From a virus: 38,087 bases of DNA. Positions 20,401 to 29,303 of this stretch are shown piece after piece. A program made the position numbers and the translations under genes. The stretch's first letter is position 1. Every line of letters starts with the position of its first letter. The stretch covers positions 1 through 38,087 of IMG/VR virus record IMGVR_UViG_3300045738_001380; one strand, given 5' to 3'. The notes under the pieces were generated by a model. It was not told where the DNA came from and made no database searches. It saw only the letters and a program-made list of their open reading frames with translations.

Positions 20401-23013
20401 TTTGGGGTCTTCAAATTTATATCCCACAAACCCTCCGCGAGAAAAAGCTATATAATTATTTAAACTTTTATTCCCGTCATAAACCTTATCAATATCGCCT
20501 TCTAATAAAGTGCTTGAAAATCTTTTTTCAGTGGCATCATCATTTAGTAAATCTGCTGATGGATAAGTATAAGTGCCCGGGTGGGTTAATTGGTAGACTA
20601 CGCTGGGCTGCTTATCAACGTCTTCGCCCGTTATTTTAACGGCAAATAATCTCTTCGGGGTAAAGGTAGCTGGATTTACGGTGCCTTCTTCTAGAGGTTG
20701 TAGCGTGCCTCTGCTTGAAACTATTCCCGCAGACTCAATTGGACTAAGCTTTTGCTGATTGTAAGTATGTATGCTAAGATTACTAGCGGCCTGAGTGGCT
20801 TTATCTACAGATACAGCTACTAACGTGGTATCTAGTCCTATATTGATGGCACCCGTATATAAAGTCTCGGGAATGTTTTGAGTTAATTCGTAAGCATTTG
20901 GACCTGCGCCTCCTGCTAAACATTCTGCGCAAGAATCGTATTGATAATATTTTCCTGTAAATGTTGATCCCGCGCCAGTATAGGCGTAATAATATGTATT
21001 GTCTACTGCAGCGTTACTGGTGGAAGCAATGGCGCTCCCGTTTATACAAAATACTTGACCATTGGTATACCCAGCCGAACCGCCAGCGGCAGTTGTCTGA
21101 AATCTATAAACTTTAGCAGTATCCCATGTGTGAAAATCAGAAGTAAACACTACAGAGGACGACTCACTCTGGCAATCGCTAGCGTCTACCGTATAATTTG
21201 CTTGCGTAGTAGAGGGCGGTACTAAAGTCCCTAGTCCAACCGCTGTCTCATCATAATAAATATGTTCATTTGGTTCCAAGCCAAACGCCATGCTATAATT
21301 ATCACCACCCGCCACCAAGACGGAGTTACTTAATAAGTTAGTAATTTCAAGTTGGTTGTTCTGATTACTTCCCCAAACGAAAACTGTACCATTTTTTGAT
21401 AAAGCTAAACTATGACTGAATCCGGCATCAATAGAAACTATATAAGCTTTCGAACCATCGAGCTCATTTAGCGTTGGTATAGTAACTTGCCCAAATCCGT
21501 TATCGCCCCAAGCACTAATGTCCCCGTTCGCGTTTAAAACTAATGTATGATTTCCTCCACAAGAAATAGCTACCAAATCTGGAGTTCCATTTTTTAGGCT
21601 ATTGGGCACATTTGTTTGGTTCGCATCGTTTATGCCCCAAGCTACGGCTTTAGATATTGGTCTTGATTCGCTAACGATTTTCCATTCGTTATCTACATAT
21701 TTCAAAGATTCATAAGTCTTTGTCCCATATCCCACCAATGCGGCGCTATGGTTTTGTCCTGCTGAAATTTCTACGACGTCGTTTAGGTTCATGGGGAAAT
21801 TTATTTGTCCATCAGTATTTTCTCCCCATCCCACCACAGTTCTATCTGATTTTAAAGCTAAGCTGTGTTCTCCTCCGGCTGCTATTCTTATGGCTTTTAA
21901 ATTAGTTGGCACGCTTGCTTGTCCTTGTGCATTGCTTCCCCAAGCAATGATATCATTTTCGGTAGTTAAAGCTAAGTTATGAGAATCTCCCGCGTCTATA
22001 TCAGTAATCGCTCCGCTTGTAGTCAGATTAGCATTAGAAAGAGTAACTTGATTCAATGAGTCGTCGCCCCACGCTACAACTGTTCCACTCTTCGTTAGCG
22101 CTAGTGCGTGATTTTGTCCAGCCTTTAAAGAAATGTAGTTGTCAGTTGTCGAAGGAAGGCTATTTTGAACCAGAACGTCAGTGCCCCAAAAAGAAGTCTT
22201 TCTTGTTATAGGCTCCCCCTCCGTAGTGGACATAAAAATTAGGGAAGGGAACGGTATCCTGCTTCCCGTAGGAGTATAGCTAGGCAATTTACCAGCTAGA
22301 TCTCTAACACTGTTGTAAACTCCACTATAATCAATTGAAGGATCATGAGCGTAAGCACTAGCGGTTAATTGGCTATCTGCATGATCATATTTTTCAGCCA
22401 TGGTATTTACCGTGACGCTAGGAGACAAGAAATTAACCACGAACGGTCCTGTATATCTTGTTGAAACGGTATTAGCTCCTCCAGAAGGAACAGTGCCATC
22501 TAATGTATAATATCCTGTCGCCGTATTTTCTATATTTAATGTTACTAACTGATTGTTAGGGACTTGTCCAGCAGGTGGAGAAATTACGACGTCTTGGGTA
22601 GGTTTTATATCATATTCTAAATCAACTATATCCGAAGGGGCATAGTCATTTCTATACCCATAAATTTTTACATTTAAATATCCCGGTGCCCCTGTTAAAA
22701 CTAAAGATGTCTGATTATTTACTAAAGTTGTAGATGCGGGCGTTGGAGCGGAACCATCTATCGTATATTTATACGTAACTGAAGATTGAGGATTAGTAAG
22801 AGTTAAATCGAAATGTCCGGGCACCGAACCTTCGCCCGGAGAAAAGGTCGGGGTAAGAACTTTATTAAATTCATTTACATCTTTATCTACTGGGCCCGTT
22901 AGTCTACGAGAGACAGATTTACCCATAGCAACATCCGATTTCTTGGTCTTTTTATTTACCGGCCCTGTTACCCTAGTCTTACCTGATCTACCTGTCTTTG
23001 CATTTCTACTCAT
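14434..23013 (-). CDS. Giant virion protein: two RCC1 propellers, discoidin-like and CHB_HEX-type domains
   Basis: 2859 residues, the largest gene here. A basic N-terminal tail has two copies of a (V/L)TGPV motif. Two chitobiase/FN3-like domains follow (about 53-222, with YTIDGSAPTPAS and YYTLDGTVPSGG). An RCC1 propeller spans about 290-580 (repeats such as SAGQNHSAALVGYG and ALTKSGTVVAWGDD). A discoidin-like carbohydrate-binding domain is at about 818-904 (VYDGNKSLNNYIAF; VIQGSNDNVNWDDI). Between 925 and 2070 are several GxGYTxxPxV repeats and cysteine-rich segments. A second RCC1 propeller lies at 2310-2590 and two more YTTDGT/YYTLDGT domains close the protein. This near-symmetrical plan suggests a fibre or baseplate adhesin binding surface glycans; that role is inferred. 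No Shine-Dalgarno was seen. Confidence 0.88.
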   Translation of the reverse strand: MSRNAKTGRSGKTRVTGPVNKKTKKSDVAMGKSVSRRLTGPVDKDVNEFNKVLTPTFSPGEGSVPGHFDLTLTNPQSSVTYKYTIDGSAPTPASTTLVNNQTSLVLTGAPGYLNVKIYGYRNDYAPSDIVDLEYDIKPTQDVVISPPAGQVPNNQLVTLNIENTATGYYTLDGTVPSGGANTVSTRYTGPFVVNFLSPSVTVNTMAEKYDHADSQLTASAYAHDPSIDYSGVYNSVRDLAGKLPSYTPTGSRIPFPSLIFMSTTEGEPITRKTSFWGTDVLVQNSLPSTTDNYISLKAGQNHALALTKSGTVVAWGDDSLNQVTLSNANLTTSGAITDIDAGDSHNLALTTENDIIAWGSNAQGQASVPTNLKAIRIAAGGEHSLALKSDRTVVGWGENTDGQINFPMNLNDVVEISAGQNHSAALVGYGTKTYESLKYVDNEWKIVSESRPISKAVAWGINDANQTNVPNSLKNGTPDLVAISCGGNHTLVLNANGDISAWGDNGFGQVTIPTLNELDGSKAYIVSIDAGFSHSLALSKNGTVFVWGSNQNNQLEITNLLSNSVLVAGGDNYSMAFGLEPNEHIYYDETAVGLGTLVPPSTTQANYTVDASDCQSESSSVVFTSDFHTWDTAKVYRFQTTAAGGSAGYTNGQVFCINGSAIASTSNAAVDNTYYYAYTGAGSTFTGKYYQYDSCAECLAGGAGPNAYELTQNIPETLYTGAINIGLDTTLVAVSVDKATQAASNLSIHTYNQQKLSPIESAGIVSSRGTLQPLEEGTVNPATFTPKRLFAVKITGEDVDKQPSVVYQLTHPGTYTYPSADLLNDDATEKRFSSTLLEGDIDKVYDGNKSLNNYIAFSRGGFVGYKFEDPKRVTKISFATNADDYHKLGAGVIQGSNDNVNWDDIDFFSNKFPDNYPAFLSLEGEALDRLASLKMTSSGAGYSSDPIIRFILAMGQEGEGAKAKALFAPFGLAGFQMVEGGTGYNDIPIATMTSVDGGAGASGTAVLTAERVVHGISLDFDDSQGGCPPTPYPCTGYEGEGYTSTPIVTISGVDNNSAPTSSSAFGAGATAVAYLTPTQITGVEIIEHGVPYRTAPSVGFTDGGGQGAAATALLTAFSVGGLNSSGLIIGNVNYDPPYGYHVYDGVGVPGIGSPTIGSFGGGGGYGGGNADLVPTGVFKLDHFDIDNVGVGYTSAPTVSLAGGTITQPNRMYAVKITVGDRGPTSGQHIESAIDQGFVDGVLPLQPWHDEKLDLDELQNHAYHSGILRDHSLNYGTGASDLYRYFDNNFKNRLSGQWDVITPFRVFFDYANYEAHWYGGFTGAGHIPYNSNTPFSGEFEHGLPGNPAGCVVGGGGTVAQGACHSTPGNLLYSQNSATSRLYRLKFHKDSATQQRIDITGGGGQGMGGYVELRNHNEILGFTDDDSLLDKLLCLYSHPDVLNSSANVNAHDINDISYEELLWSTTVSKGGLLPDDDATLIPYKLHITGLGNGYTSAPTITEEFDRSFPGMMFMIEPTGATFRSGDGINANNHDWEDAALHALEDPAGRNPYSGNGWKCLWGSGVSSAGAPIASSSNPAGICASSLTGVYYSDGGSYPNYIGSSGYYLANKYLSSSDNDRMQIPFPEQGEATYVSPEGGGHPFFDHMRIGRVLGMTNGSNTSASNAQEALWALGVDWRLGAAPPLPRWADTSASAFAFGPLPQNGYASNPEGWKDNFSQYRGHGYVDKLICYFPETTCDPGSSAYCFPEKTGYGYINVPDAGGSTNPTSGIESITMLDWGKGYGGTNPCNTSSCHMVITTAKTGLNNDFYNYNSDYPEIDAPDFDFRSLPIVKEAYWEHNTGQFDSGNGCTFDTLYRGMWYCGVRKLAWSYVGGDWNTQTYGHQSCTACGYPKDVYSKGIHSDETQTTRPHEQIEFFVPDLELTKMHTNDMYSATSANRINFETKLGEWVNIEALMPEHSKVEAFLTSGDLDRIEMTNFGTGYTNDPLVVFSGGTTAAPATGKALLSHSVSGINLDGGGAGYRAFPDITLTAAAGDEGAGAIAVGTKAPSNLTGLLLSSGGKNYTNAPIVDISGGGSVDEANQAQNGINRSYAASYYNHKIGPVGYRFESTYHDFKADKFYMFNSNGTESGHLNARPVPGVSSRGTQMNGVIGEYINCVKGSVLSLCPAQGCSFPYRGMDYGLQGASGELDSGHYLVGPIPGVITGNISSGGFREYDSDGDCLVAGALILQAGWTNGWLTGWADLDLAGGAGESFPTEYASAIARLPVALSSATFTNNNFYNNYRIIGQGDSVLLNTQVNELEYYSGDSRVSKYSNRKDHSLTIKSNRELVSWGDNSNSQLMSSGVTNAQDVSAGDKHSLVLKTNGTVIAFGNNDYGQCNITNDLNNVISVSAGENHSLGLLAGGIVRAWGRNHSGQIDVPTPLTSYQSGDRGAISTKAGNNHSLALLGDGRITGWGAPIGVTGIPSGLDDVMEIAAGRDFGLALKRNGDVVGWGSLSNVEKAANVPSDLKDVVSIAACNDHALALQVDGSVTGWGTVWDGSASVSFSDTIPGGINTGIGIFAGKDHGTILKSDGSLLVFGSICDSGAEAYYDGIVPSAYGSDNCCGTVGFVTFDLGNLYDSQLDTNENLAYRSAEISTKTTPDAAFPPDIAGLQNKVRIVTQVTGYGYVDSDTVTGEYPLVKLGPIVSAETNASYGPDITIPNWDQDSVGDLTVRYTTDGTDPSGGSTYNFVTLVPNSGDFIHTLTTSEFNNSTTLKVYAFSDVYLDSEIVQYQRQQLSAPTVSIAATGSNTLIITMNATVPSPETRSANIYYTLDGTAPSSSSYLYSSPINIQGSSITVKAYSSLIGYIDSSITTETHP

Positions 23014-23035
23014 AAACTGACTATTGTAATTTTAG

Positions 23036-23392
23036 TTAATGAGAAATACGATTTACATAGCCATAAATAATAATTTTATCAGCTAGATCGGCATATGCAT
23101 TCACATTCAATCCAAATTGGACAGGCAGGCCGGGGCACACTAAATACAAGCCAGATCTTTGATCGATAGACATTGTAATTTTAGTGGGAGATGTATTACC
23201 GAATTCTACGGTTAGATTTACGGGTTGAACATCTGTGTGGTCATTGTAGGCCCACAACCATAACTCATCAAAATCTGTTGTGCCCGATATAGCTGTGTGA
23301 ACTAAATTCGGGCTAGCAGAAGAAGTGCTAGTTATTTTTATTCCTTTTCCATAGGTTGATCCTATTAATTTATGCTTTGTATATGCAGCCAT
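23036..23392 (-). CDS. Small structural-type protein between fibre genes
   Basis: 118 residues, beta-rich (LWLWAYNDHTDVQPVNLTVEFG; LVCPGLPVQFGLNVNAYADLADKIIIYGYVNRIS). The pattern 'pGlpv.fg..v.a.a..adkI.i.GyvNri' resembles short phage proteins found next to tail fibre genes. An AAAGGAA ribosome site precedes the ATG. It lies between the 492-residue collagen protein and the giant RCC1 protein, with similar size and fold pattern to the protein at 24887-25222. A connector or cap role is a guess. Confidence 0.7.
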   Translation of the reverse strand: MAAYTKHKLIGSTYGKGIKITSTSSASPNLVHTAISGTTDFDELWLWAYNDHTDVQPVNLTVEFGNTSPTKITMSIDQRSGLYLVCPGLPVQFGLNVNAYADLADKIIIYGYVNRISH

Positions 23393-23403
23393 TTTTTTTC
23401 CTT

Positions 23404-24882
23404 TTAACTAAATAATTGAACGTATATTACATCGGCAACTCCTTGTGCTCCTGTATATCCCGTAGCTCCTCGCGCGCCCGTTGGCCCTACTACAGTAGAG
23501 GCCGCTCCTGTGGGTCCCATATCCCCCGTTACTCCCAAAAGTCCTTGCGGACCAGTAACACCTTGGGAGCCTTGTTTTCCGACCGCTCCATCGAGATTAA
23601 CCTTATGGTCGTTCCAAGAATCATAAGGATAAACCCTAGCCGACTCTTGTACTTCAATTGCCATGACACCCGTCGAAGGATTATAAACAAGGATTGGCCC
23701 CTTAAACCAATTAAAAGCGTCATGAGCAACATTTACTCTTTGGCCAATGGTATAGGCTAATCCAGTACCAACTGTAATTTGTTTATTTATTGGGGCACCG
23801 GTAGTTCCCGGCAAGGGTATAGGAAATGCGACAGTCGCATTGGCGTCTATCTCTGTCGCGTATAAATCTCCCGGAGTTCCTTGGCCTCCTGTGAGACCGA
23901 CGGGTCCCGTGGGCCCTTCTTTTCCAATCGCTCCATCGAGATTAACATCCCAGCTATTGTAAGAGCTCCCTTGATTGGTTCCTCCATCAGTTCCGTCTAC
24001 GCGTCGTGATAAACATTTAATTGTTAAATCTTGATTACTGTTTGCTATTGTCGTAATTTCTCCAATAAACAAATTATCGATATCAGCTTCAACTAATACT
24101 TTTTGACCGATAGTATACGCTAAATCTGCTTCTACTAAAGATATGGATACAGGACTATTTACTTGAGGAATATATGTCGCAGTAGTAGATGTTCCTTTGT
24201 ATTTATCTCCCGGGGCTCCTGTCGGTCCGATTACACTTGAGGCCGCTCCTGTCGCTCCTGCTGGACCAGTCGTTCCTATTACTCCTCCCGTGCCAGTCGG
24301 ACCAGCATCACCAGTTAGGCCTATGGGTCCAGTCGGCCCTTCTTTTGCTTGTGCGCCATCAACAGTAATATCCCAATCAGCACCTGTTGCTCCAGTTACG
24401 CCGTCAATATCAGCGGATAAACCCGCTTTTATGTGAAGATTTCCTGATGAGTATTCTTCAATGGTTCCTCTAATAAAATTAACTGTATTTAGGGTAGAAG
24501 TATTCGTGTTTGATATAATTACTTTTTGACTTCTGGCCCATGCAAATCCTGTCCCAATATTTATTGACGGCATCACGGCGTTGGGCACAGGCACGGTAAT
24601 AACTTGTGTCGATGCAGTTGTCCACCTATCTCCAGTTACGCCAATTACGCCTTGTGGGCCCGTTGGTCCTTCTACGGTAGATAGTGGTCCAGTCGGCCCG
24701 GGAATACCCGTGAGTCCCAATGGCCCAATAGGACCGGTAGGTCCCGTGCCTTGTGGGCCTACTGGTCCTGCTCCCCCTGTTGATCCTGTTGCTCCAGTGG
24801 GCCCTGCTCCGGGACCAGTTGGTCCTATTGCCCCTGTTGCTCCTGTTGGGCCTATATATCCTTGTTTTACGAAATGTGCCAT
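23404..24882 (-). CDS. Collagen-like fibre protein with three globular interruptions
   Basis: 492 residues. It opens with [18 protein letters not shown] and collagen-like repeats to about residue 80. Three copies of a roughly 95-residue globular domain follow (81-184, 227-317, 334-430), each with a YTIGQ or ARSQK core and ending [26 protein letters not shown] or [13 protein letters not shown]. Collagen stretches separate them, and a short collagen tail ends in DVIYVQLFS. It is a probable trimeric fibre with bead-like swellings. The ribosome site is AGGAT. It is co-directional and closely packed with the other fibre genes. Confidence 0.87.
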   Translation of the reverse strand: MAHFVKQGYIGPTGATGAIGPTGPGAGPTGATGSTGGAGPVGPQGTGPTGPIGPLGLTGIPGPTGPLSTVEGPTGPQGVIGVTGDRWTTASTQVITVPVPNAVMPSINIGTGFAWARSQKVIISNTNTSTLNTVNFIRGTIEEYSSGNLHIKAGLSADIDGVTGATGADWDITVDGAQAKEGPTGPIGLTGDAGPTGTGGVIGTTGPAGATGAASSVIGPTGAPGDKYKGTSTTATYIPQVNSPVSISLVEADLAYTIGQKVLVEADIDNLFIGEITTIANSNQDLTIKCLSRRVDGTDGGTNQGSSYNSWDVNLDGAIGKEGPTGPVGLTGGQGTPGDLYATEIDANATVAFPIPLPGTTGAPINKQITVGTGLAYTIGQRVNVAHDAFNWFKGPILVYNPSTGVMAIEVQESARVYPYDSWNDHKVNLDGAVGKQGSQGVTGPQGLLGVTGDMGPTGAASTVVGPTGARGATGYTGAQGVADVIYVQLFS

Positions 24883-24886
24883 AATT

Positions 24887-25222
24887 TTATCCTAATCCAT
24901 CTAATTTTGTATAAGTTGTTACTGCATTTATAATAGTGTTGCTATGAACTGCTCCTGCCGACTTGGCTACAATTTTTTCTTCATTACCTAAAATAATACG
25001 TTGATGCATATTATACGTTTCCTCGGGTGGAATAAATAGATTCTTAAGTAAAAGATTGTGTCCGTCAGCCGTATCTCCACTAGTTACGGCATGCAGATCG
25101 ACGAATTCTCCAGAAGCGGGGTGAGCATTACAAAAAGTTATACCCATAACGATGTACTTCACTCCCAGCGCTTGTACTAGCGTTGTGTAGTCTCCTGTTC
25201 CTATATATGTTCCTGTTACCAT
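24887..25222 (-). CDS. Small structural-type protein between fibre genes
   Basis: 111 residues, mostly beta ([20 protein letters not shown], then [29 protein letters not shown]). The phrase 'ippeeTy.m.[11 protein letters not shown].akSa' matches the general pattern of small phage proteins with a jelly-roll-like strand order found beside fibres. The ribosome site is strong (AAAGGAG). It starts 12 bases after the 417-residue collagen gene and ends 5 bases before the 492-residue one, so it is certainly in that operon. Function not recognised. Confidence 0.7.
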   Translation of the reverse strand: MVTGTYIGTGDYTTLVQALGVKYIVMGITFCNAHPASGEFVDLHAVTSGDTADGHNLLLKNLFIPPEETYNMHQRIILGNEEKIVAKSAGAVHSNTIINAVTTYTKLDGLG

Positions 25223-25234
25223 GTTTCTCTCCTT

Positions 25235-26488
25235 TTATTCTGATGAAAAAGCCATTGTTAATTCTAATAATTTTCCGGTATTAATTACACGCGTTGGCCC
25301 TGTGGGGCCCGTTATACCTGCTTCTCCTGTAGATCCAGTTGCCCCTGTAGCCCCCCAAGGAGGACCTGTGGCTCCACGATCTCCCGTGGTCCCAGTCGGA
25401 CCTTGAGGACCTGCGACATCAGATACCCTAAGATAACCAGAGAATATCGGGAAGGAGCTACAAACATATTGCAAATTGGTATCGGCTGAAAATGGTACTT
25501 TAAATGTTATAGTAGCGGATCCATTATTTACTACTCCATCGCCAGCCTGCAGATTGTTACCACTTAAATCTTTTATGAACATCGGATGTGTTATAGCAAC
25601 TGTCGGATCAATAAAATCAAAAATATAGGTCATGCCTTTGACTACTGTCAAGTCTGCATTTGCACCCACGAAACCCTCGAATGTATATCCTATAGCGTTA
25701 TCAATACCTACAGCAAAAGTTATACCTCCAATATCCCCTTTCTCTCCAGTCGGCCCTTCGGTTCCTTGTCTGCCTTGGGCTTTCGCTAAATTTACTGTCC
25801 AATACGAAAATTGTCCTGATCCGTTAGAGAATACTGATGTCGCGAGCATAACGCCAGTAAATCTATCATAAGAATCTACGATGGCTGTGAAATTTCTTGA
25901 ACTATCAAAAGCTATAATTATTTCTTGTCCCGCAGAAAAAGCTAGGTATTCTTCTATATCTAATGTAACTTGAGTAGGATTATAAGGAATTGTGAGAGAG
26001 TTATAAGCAGTCGTTCTATATCTGTCTCCGGGGTCTCCCTCGCCCCCTGTAAAACCAGTGGGACCGATTTCCCCTTGCGGGCCCGCTTGCCCCTCAATGC
26101 CTTGGGCTCCTTGATCTCCAGTCGGCCCCGGTACTTCTGGACCTGTATGGCCAGTGATGCCTGTGGGGCCAGTTACTCCCTGTGGACCCGTTGGTCCTCC
26201 GAATTGTCCTGCTGGCCCGGTTGGGCCAATCTGACCACCGGCTCCAGTAGGCCCTGCTCCGGGACCTACAGGGCCAATTACCCCTTGGTCCCCTTGTGAA
26301 CCTGTGGGCCCTATTTCGCCAGTCGCTCCAACGACTCCAACTGATCCTTGAGCACCGGTAGAACCGGTCTCTCCTTGCAGGCCCATAATGCCCGTAACGC
26401 CAGTCGGTCCCTGTGGCGCTGTATCTAAAACAAAATTAGTTAGCTCATCTTGATCTAACTGTTTTATTCTAATTAAATTTTGAGACAT
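25235..26488 (-). CDS. Collagen-like protein with cupredoxin-like domain
   Basis: 417 residues. Collagen repeats (about 27-156 and 353-400) flank one globular interruption of the family seen in the other fibres (about 157-243) and a second domain at about 256-352. The latter contains [28 protein letters not shown] and [16 protein letters not shown], the strand order of a plastocyanin-like fold. One His and one Cys sit where copper ligands would be, but the second His and the Met appear replaced, so copper binding is doubtful. A strong AGGAG ribosome site precedes the ATG. First gene of the fibre operon, downstream of a candidate promoter. Confidence 0.85.
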   Translation of the reverse strand: MSQNLIRIKQLDQDELTNFVLDTAPQGPTGVTGIMGLQGETGSTGAQGSVGVVGATGEIGPTGSQGDQGVIGPVGPGAGPTGAGGQIGPTGPAGQFGGPTGPQGVTGPTGITGHTGPEVPGPTGDQGAQGIEGQAGPQGEIGPTGFTGGEGDPGDRYRTTAYNSLTIPYNPTQVTLDIEEYLAFSAGQEIIIAFDSSRNFTAIVDSYDRFTGVMLATSVFSNGSGQFSYWTVNLAKAQGRQGTEGPTGEKGDIGGITFAVGIDNAIGYTFEGFVGANADLTVVKGMTYIFDFIDPTVAITHPMFIKDLSGNNLQAGDGVVNNGSATITFKVPFSADTNLQYVCSSFPIFSGYLRVSDVAGPQGPTGTTGDRGATGPPWGATGATGSTGEAGITGPTGPTRVINTGKLLELTMAFSSE

Positions 26489-26522
26489 TCCTTACTCCTA
26501 AAAACGGCACTTGTTATCGATT

Positions 26523-26530
26523 ATTACACT
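26523..26530 (-). promoter_or_regulatory. Candidate phage promoter box before the fibre operon
   Basis: The minus strand reads TAATTAGTGTAATAATCG in the 47-base gap between the terminase stop and the first fibre gene. The core ATTAGTGTAATA matches the box at 10988-10995. A separate promoter here would let fibres be made independently of the terminase. Evidence is motif similarity only. Confidence 0.3.
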
Positions 26531-26535
26531 AATTA

Positions 26536-28359
26536 TCAAAGCATCCTTGGCGTAAATGTTAGATTTCCATCGTCCTTTATGGAATTGACGTCGAAGTAAC
26601 ATTTTAAAGCCCAGTTGGCTAGCATAAGCGTCGTATAGTTATCTTTACGTGCTCTATTTGCGCTTGAGGAACGTCTTAAGTGCAAAGGAAGGTCAAAGGT
26701 CTGCGTGCCTCTTGCGGTCGTTGCAACCTCAACTAGAGCGCATTGTTTCTTGGTGTGATAAATTAGGTGATCTTGTTCTTCTATTAAATCTAAGGGAGTT
26801 TCTTGACCCGTACGATTTAATGGTATTTTTTGGACGACTGTTTTATCAAATGCTGCCCCATTAGCCGCGCATCTAGACGCAAACCAAATTCTCTTATGGT
26901 CTATGCAGGCTTGTAAGTGCTCGTTCGCCTTTCTTATAAAATCGGAAGTAAAAGTTTGTTTAAATACTATCGCTCCCTTTTCTTTCTTATAATATCTTTT
27001 AAATCTCCTAATTTCTTTATCATAATCATCCCCTTCCTTCTCGCTGCTAAAATCTATAAATTTTAAATTAATTCTATCATTTAAAAACCACTTGCTCTCA
27101 TTGCAGCTATCTATGAACTGAAAGCCTGCGTTATCAATAATAATCATTTCAAAATTAAAAACGCTCATTACGTAATGCATATACATCATGTGGTCTTTCA
27201 AATTCCCGCCAGCGACAGCATAAGAATGGACAAGGGTGCCCGTTTTACTTTCTTCATCTATTTCTAAAATTGACATTGCAAAATAGTCTGAAGTTGGGCT
27301 GTTTGAAAAACTCGGGTCAATAGATAAAATATATTTCTCTCCTCTTTTACCCCTTATCAGAGTAGTCGGATCTTCTCCATCCGGAATGGTGCACTCGTGC
27401 ATCTTCTTCGCGCTAAAATAAGAATCAGAACCATCTGTAAATTGCGCACAATATTCTCGCTGGAAACTAGAATGACTCTGCCCCCCGCTTTGAGCTTCGT
27501 CTATAATAGTGGTGTCAATCATGTGCTTCGGCAATGCTTCGTAGCCTAATTGTGATATGAAATATGACGCCTCTTCTTCGTTGTCATTATATATTTTTTC
27601 TTTCCAATCGCAATATGTTCTATACAAATTTTCAAATGTATAGCTGGCGGAAGAAAGGCAAATCATCTTTGTGTTATTTTCAAAGACCATTCTGTCTCGC
27701 TCCTTCATGCTCCCCTCGGCAATCAATTTGTCTTCTATTTCTCTTATTTCTATACGCTCTTTCATGTCCTGCGGTGCTACCAAAAATGGCATCAAAACAG
27801 TTTTAATAGTATCTTCTGGTAAAAGCATAAACTCATCAAGTAACAAAACATTAGCGCGAAAACCACGAATCTTCTCTCCACTTAAGGGTATTGCTGTTAT
27901 TGTTCCTCCGTTAATTTGCCACTCATATTGATCATTGCGTTTTGATTTAGCTCCAAAACATTGTAATAGAAGCTCTGCTCCTTTGGATTCTACAATTTTT
28001 TCTAAATTATTGAATATGAAACGAGCAGTACGAAAAGTTGGTCCTGCCAACATGATTTTGGCCCCGGGATTAAAGACGCAATATAGAAAACAAAAGATGC
28101 TCGCAATAAATGTTTTACCACAACCCCGTCCCCATACGCACATGGAGAAATTTCTTTCCATCATTCCTCTCAAGGTAATTTCTTGGAAAGGCGCTAATTT
28201 TATACCAGAAATTAATTCCGTGGTAAAGCCTAAGTTATAATGGAGAAATCGAGCAAGTGATATTTTAGCTTCTTTAGTATTTAGTTCGCCTTCGAGCTTC
28301 AGAAATTCTTTATTTAAATCGAGGCCTTTTCCTTCGTATTTTTTGGGAGCGTACCACAT
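26536..28359 (-). CDS. Terminase large subunit
   Basis: 607 residues. The ATPase half shows a Walker A-like WGRGCGKT (76-83), a Walker B VLLLDE (171-176) and a coupling-type motif SSASY (about 236-240). The nuclease half has the first catalytic Asp in YILSIDPSFSNS (Asp348), followed by SDYF, and a second acidic site in MIIIDNAGF (about 409), as in RNase-H-like terminase nucleases. The product packages DNA through the portal. The ATG overlaps the last codon of the ERCC4 nuclease gene, so the two are probably co-translated. Confidence 0.95.
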   Translation of the reverse strand: MWYAPKKYEGKGLDLNKEFLKLEGELNTKEAKISLARFLHYNLGFTTELISGIKLAPFQEITLRGMMERNFSMCVWGRGCGKTFIASIFCFLYCVFNPGAKIMLAGPTFRTARFIFNNLEKIVESKGAELLLQCFGAKSKRNDQYEWQINGGTITAIPLSGEKIRGFRANVLLLDEFMLLPEDTIKTVLMPFLVAPQDMKERIEIREIEDKLIAEGSMKERDRMVFENNTKMICLSSASYTFENLYRTYCDWKEKIYNDNEEEASYFISQLGYEALPKHMIDTTIIDEAQSGGQSHSSFQREYCAQFTDGSDSYFSAKKMHECTIPDGEDPTTLIRGKRGEKYILSIDPSFSNSPTSDYFAMSILEIDEESKTGTLVHSYAVAGGNLKDHMMYMHYVMSVFNFEMIIIDNAGFQFIDSCNESKWFLNDRINLKFIDFSSEKEGDDYDKEIRRFKRYYKKEKGAIVFKQTFTSDFIRKANEHLQACIDHKRIWFASRCAANGAAFDKTVVQKIPLNRTGQETPLDLIEEQDHLIYHTKKQCALVEVATTARGTQTFDLPLHLRRSSSANRARKDNYTTLMLANWALKCYFDVNSIKDDGNLTFTPRML

Positions 28360-29303
28360 TACAATATCTTAGCGTCATATGCAAGTTGTAGATCTATTTT
28401 TTGATGGAAACATTTACATGAGAATATTCTTTGAACAACTCTAGAAGCTTCTTTTCTACCATTTACGAATAAGAACTGGATAGTCGGATATTTTTGAATA
28501 AGACTTCTTACATTATGAAATATAAATTCTGGAGTTGCTTTTATTTTTTTTGATACATGAGGAAGATAAGGGAACGATTTACAATTATCTAAACTATCTT
28601 CTATCAGTATAATTAAATACGCGTCATTCTCCATCGACCTCACGATTTCCTTCTCGAAACGTTCAAGGCCCCCGCTTAGGGTTCCTACGAAGTCTCCTAT
28701 AGATTTTCTTTCAATATAGGTATTACAAGAATTTTGTTCATGGCTAAACGCGTAGTCTCCGAAATTTAAGGTCTTAACCTCTATGGGCAAATCAAACTTT
28801 AGTGGTTTTTGTTCTCTGGTGTCTACGAATATTTTTCTCTCCTCTTTGTGAAAATCGTTTGTATATATTCGTTTAGGAAAGATCGTGTACTTATTTTTAA
28901 GCCCTAGTTCTTTTTCACAAAATCTATAATAATTTCCAAATAATTTATGAAGATAAGTTATTGGGGGAAACATCAAACTCCTAAGTTCCACCTCAGTGGG
29001 AGAATACTTTATGTCCTTTTCTTTTATTCTATCTGCTAATTTATTCCTGCAATAATCTTTAGCTATATTCTCTGGCTGCTTTGTCAACCAAAGCTTTAAA
29101 TTACGCCTAGAATTGAAATCTGTTTCAAAATAATACCGCTTAGACTTAAACTTAATTATCTTGTCGTCATACCCGTCAAAACGCGGATAGTATTTCTGGT
29201 AATACGCTGCCATTCTCAGTTTGTGAGCTTTAAGGTGCTTGTGTAAAGACCCTTCTGACTCAAATTCTTTTGAACACGCTTTACATTTTATTAATTCGCT
29301 CAT
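28359..29303 (-). CDS. ERCC4-type nuclease with N-terminal C2H2 zinc finger
   Basis: 314 residues. Residues 7-27 form a classical C2H2 finger (Cys7, Cys10, His23, His27). The segment 60-145 is basic and may bind DNA. Residues 155-225 carry the XPF/Mus81 nuclease motif: VDTREQKPL (Asp161, Glu164), GDY (182-184), IERKS (ERK at 198-200) and Asp204, with all catalytic residues present. No helix-hairpin-helix domain was seen. It probably cuts branched DNA; the overlap with the terminase gene suggests a role in resolving or trimming packaging substrates. Co-transcription is clear, but the role is inference. Confidence 0.88.
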   Translation of the reverse strand: MSELIKCKACSKEFESEGSLHKHLKAHKLRMAAYYQKYYPRFDGYDDKIIKFKSKRYYFETDFNSRRNLKLWLTKQPENIAKDYCRNKLADRIKEKDIKYSPTEVELRSLMFPPITYLHKLFGNYYRFCEKELGLKNKYTIFPKRIYTNDFHKEERKIFVDTREQKPLKFDLPIEVKTLNFGDYAFSHEQNSCNTYIERKSIGDFVGTLSGGLERFEKEIVRSMENDAYLIILIEDSLDNCKSFPYLPHVSKKIKATPEFIFHNVRSLIQKYPTIQFLFVNGRKEASRVVQRIFSCKCFHQKIDLQLAYDAKIL

